From UMGS1307 sp964523005 (lineage in GTDB: Bacteria > Bacillota > Clostridia > Oscillospirales > CAG-382), in NCBI GenBank assembly GCA_964523005.1, contig CAZFZL010000033.1, positions 1 through 15,070 of the forward strand: DNA of 15,070 bases, in the 5' to 3' direction. The position numbers and the translations under genes are program-made. The notes under the pieces were generated by a model. That model did no database searches and was not told the DNA's origin. It saw only the letters and a program-made list of their open reading frames with translations. Every line of letters starts with the position of its first letter. Position 1 is the first letter of the stretch. Shown here piece after piece: positions 14,871 to 15,070 of the stretch.

Positions 14871-15024
14871 TGGTTTTCTACCGCCTTTGTGTGTTTTGCT
14901 CATTATTGACGTGCGTTTTCAGTGTTAGTCTTTTTTCGGGGCATTTTCCGGCCTCGATACAAAATTGCACATCTGAAAGAAAAAATATACGCTTAAACTT
15001 GTGCAAAAAAACCGAAAAAAGGTG

Positions 15025-15053
15025 TTGACAAAGCGAAGGTGATGTGATAGTAT
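15025..15053 (+). promoter_or_regulatory. Strong plus-strand promoter leaving the window
   Basis: TTGACA (15025-15030), a 17-base spacer, and TAGTAT (15048-15053), itself followed by TATAAA. The start would lie near 15060, so only about ten transcribed bases are in the window. The rest of the 200-base gap upstream of the DUF421 gene (14871-15024) is A/T-rich with no gene that I can see. The downstream gene is unknown; a stable-RNA gene is one possibility. Confidence 0.65.
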
Positions 15054-15070
15054 ATAAAGGCTGTCCGCGA

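Noticed and set aside
15054..15070. Start of a tRNA or rRNA at the right edge
   Set aside because: The last bases after the promoter are too few to identify any RNA gene, so only the promoter is reported.

Overview
The window looks like chromosomal DNA from an uncultured, probably gut or rumen, member of class Clostridia (Bacillota). The reasons are the gene families present (a DUF3343 protein beside a class V cysteine desulfurase, a YetF-type DUF421/DUF4363 pair, TmcAL), Gram-positive style lipoproteins, AGGAGG-like ribosome sites and several near-consensus sigma-A promoters. Base composition is moderate, close to half GC by eye. I ran no database search, so the lineage is an inference.

Left part (1-4376, minus strand): a glycan-degradation operon read right to left from a TTGACA-16-TATAAT promoter at 4426-4453. 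It encodes a large lipoprotein with a DUF4832-type TIM barrel and two carbohydrate-binding-like domains, a cytoplasmic GH172 (DUF2961) glycoside hydrolase, and a second, discoidin-like lipoprotein that runs off the window. A 300-base spacer (4377-4676) rich in short repeats separates it from a divergent pair, DUF3343 and cysteine desulfurase (4677-6048), which probably handles sulfur or selenium transfer.

Middle (6036-8533): the tRNA(Met) cytidine acetate ligase gene tmcAL (minus), whose real N-terminus has no ATG/GTG/TTG start and appears to begin at ATA, lies divergent from the acetate kinase gene ackA (plus). The two promoters overlap face to face. ackA ends in a clear terminator. Next comes a three-gene cell-surface glycan cassette (8663-11988): an FrhB-like iron-sulfur protein, a hexapeptide-repeat acyltransferase and a Wzx-type flippase. 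It has its own consensus promoter and terminator and its leucine codon use differs from ackA, which suggests horizontal acquisition.

Right part (12110-15070, mostly minus): a lipoprotein gene broken by a frameshift at an A7 run, ribulose-phosphate 3-epimerase (rpe) with a perfect consensus promoter and a terminator, and an overlapping DUF421 (YetF-like)/DUF4363 membrane pair. The last 50 bases hold a strong outward-facing plus-strand promoter whose gene lies beyond the window. I found no CRISPR array, insertion sequence, complete tRNA or rRNA. No wholly new system is proven. The best leads are the DUF4832/GH172 operon of unknown substrate, the AUA start of tmcAL, the face-to-face promoters, the DUF3343-desulfurase pair and the glycosyltransferase-less glycan cassette.
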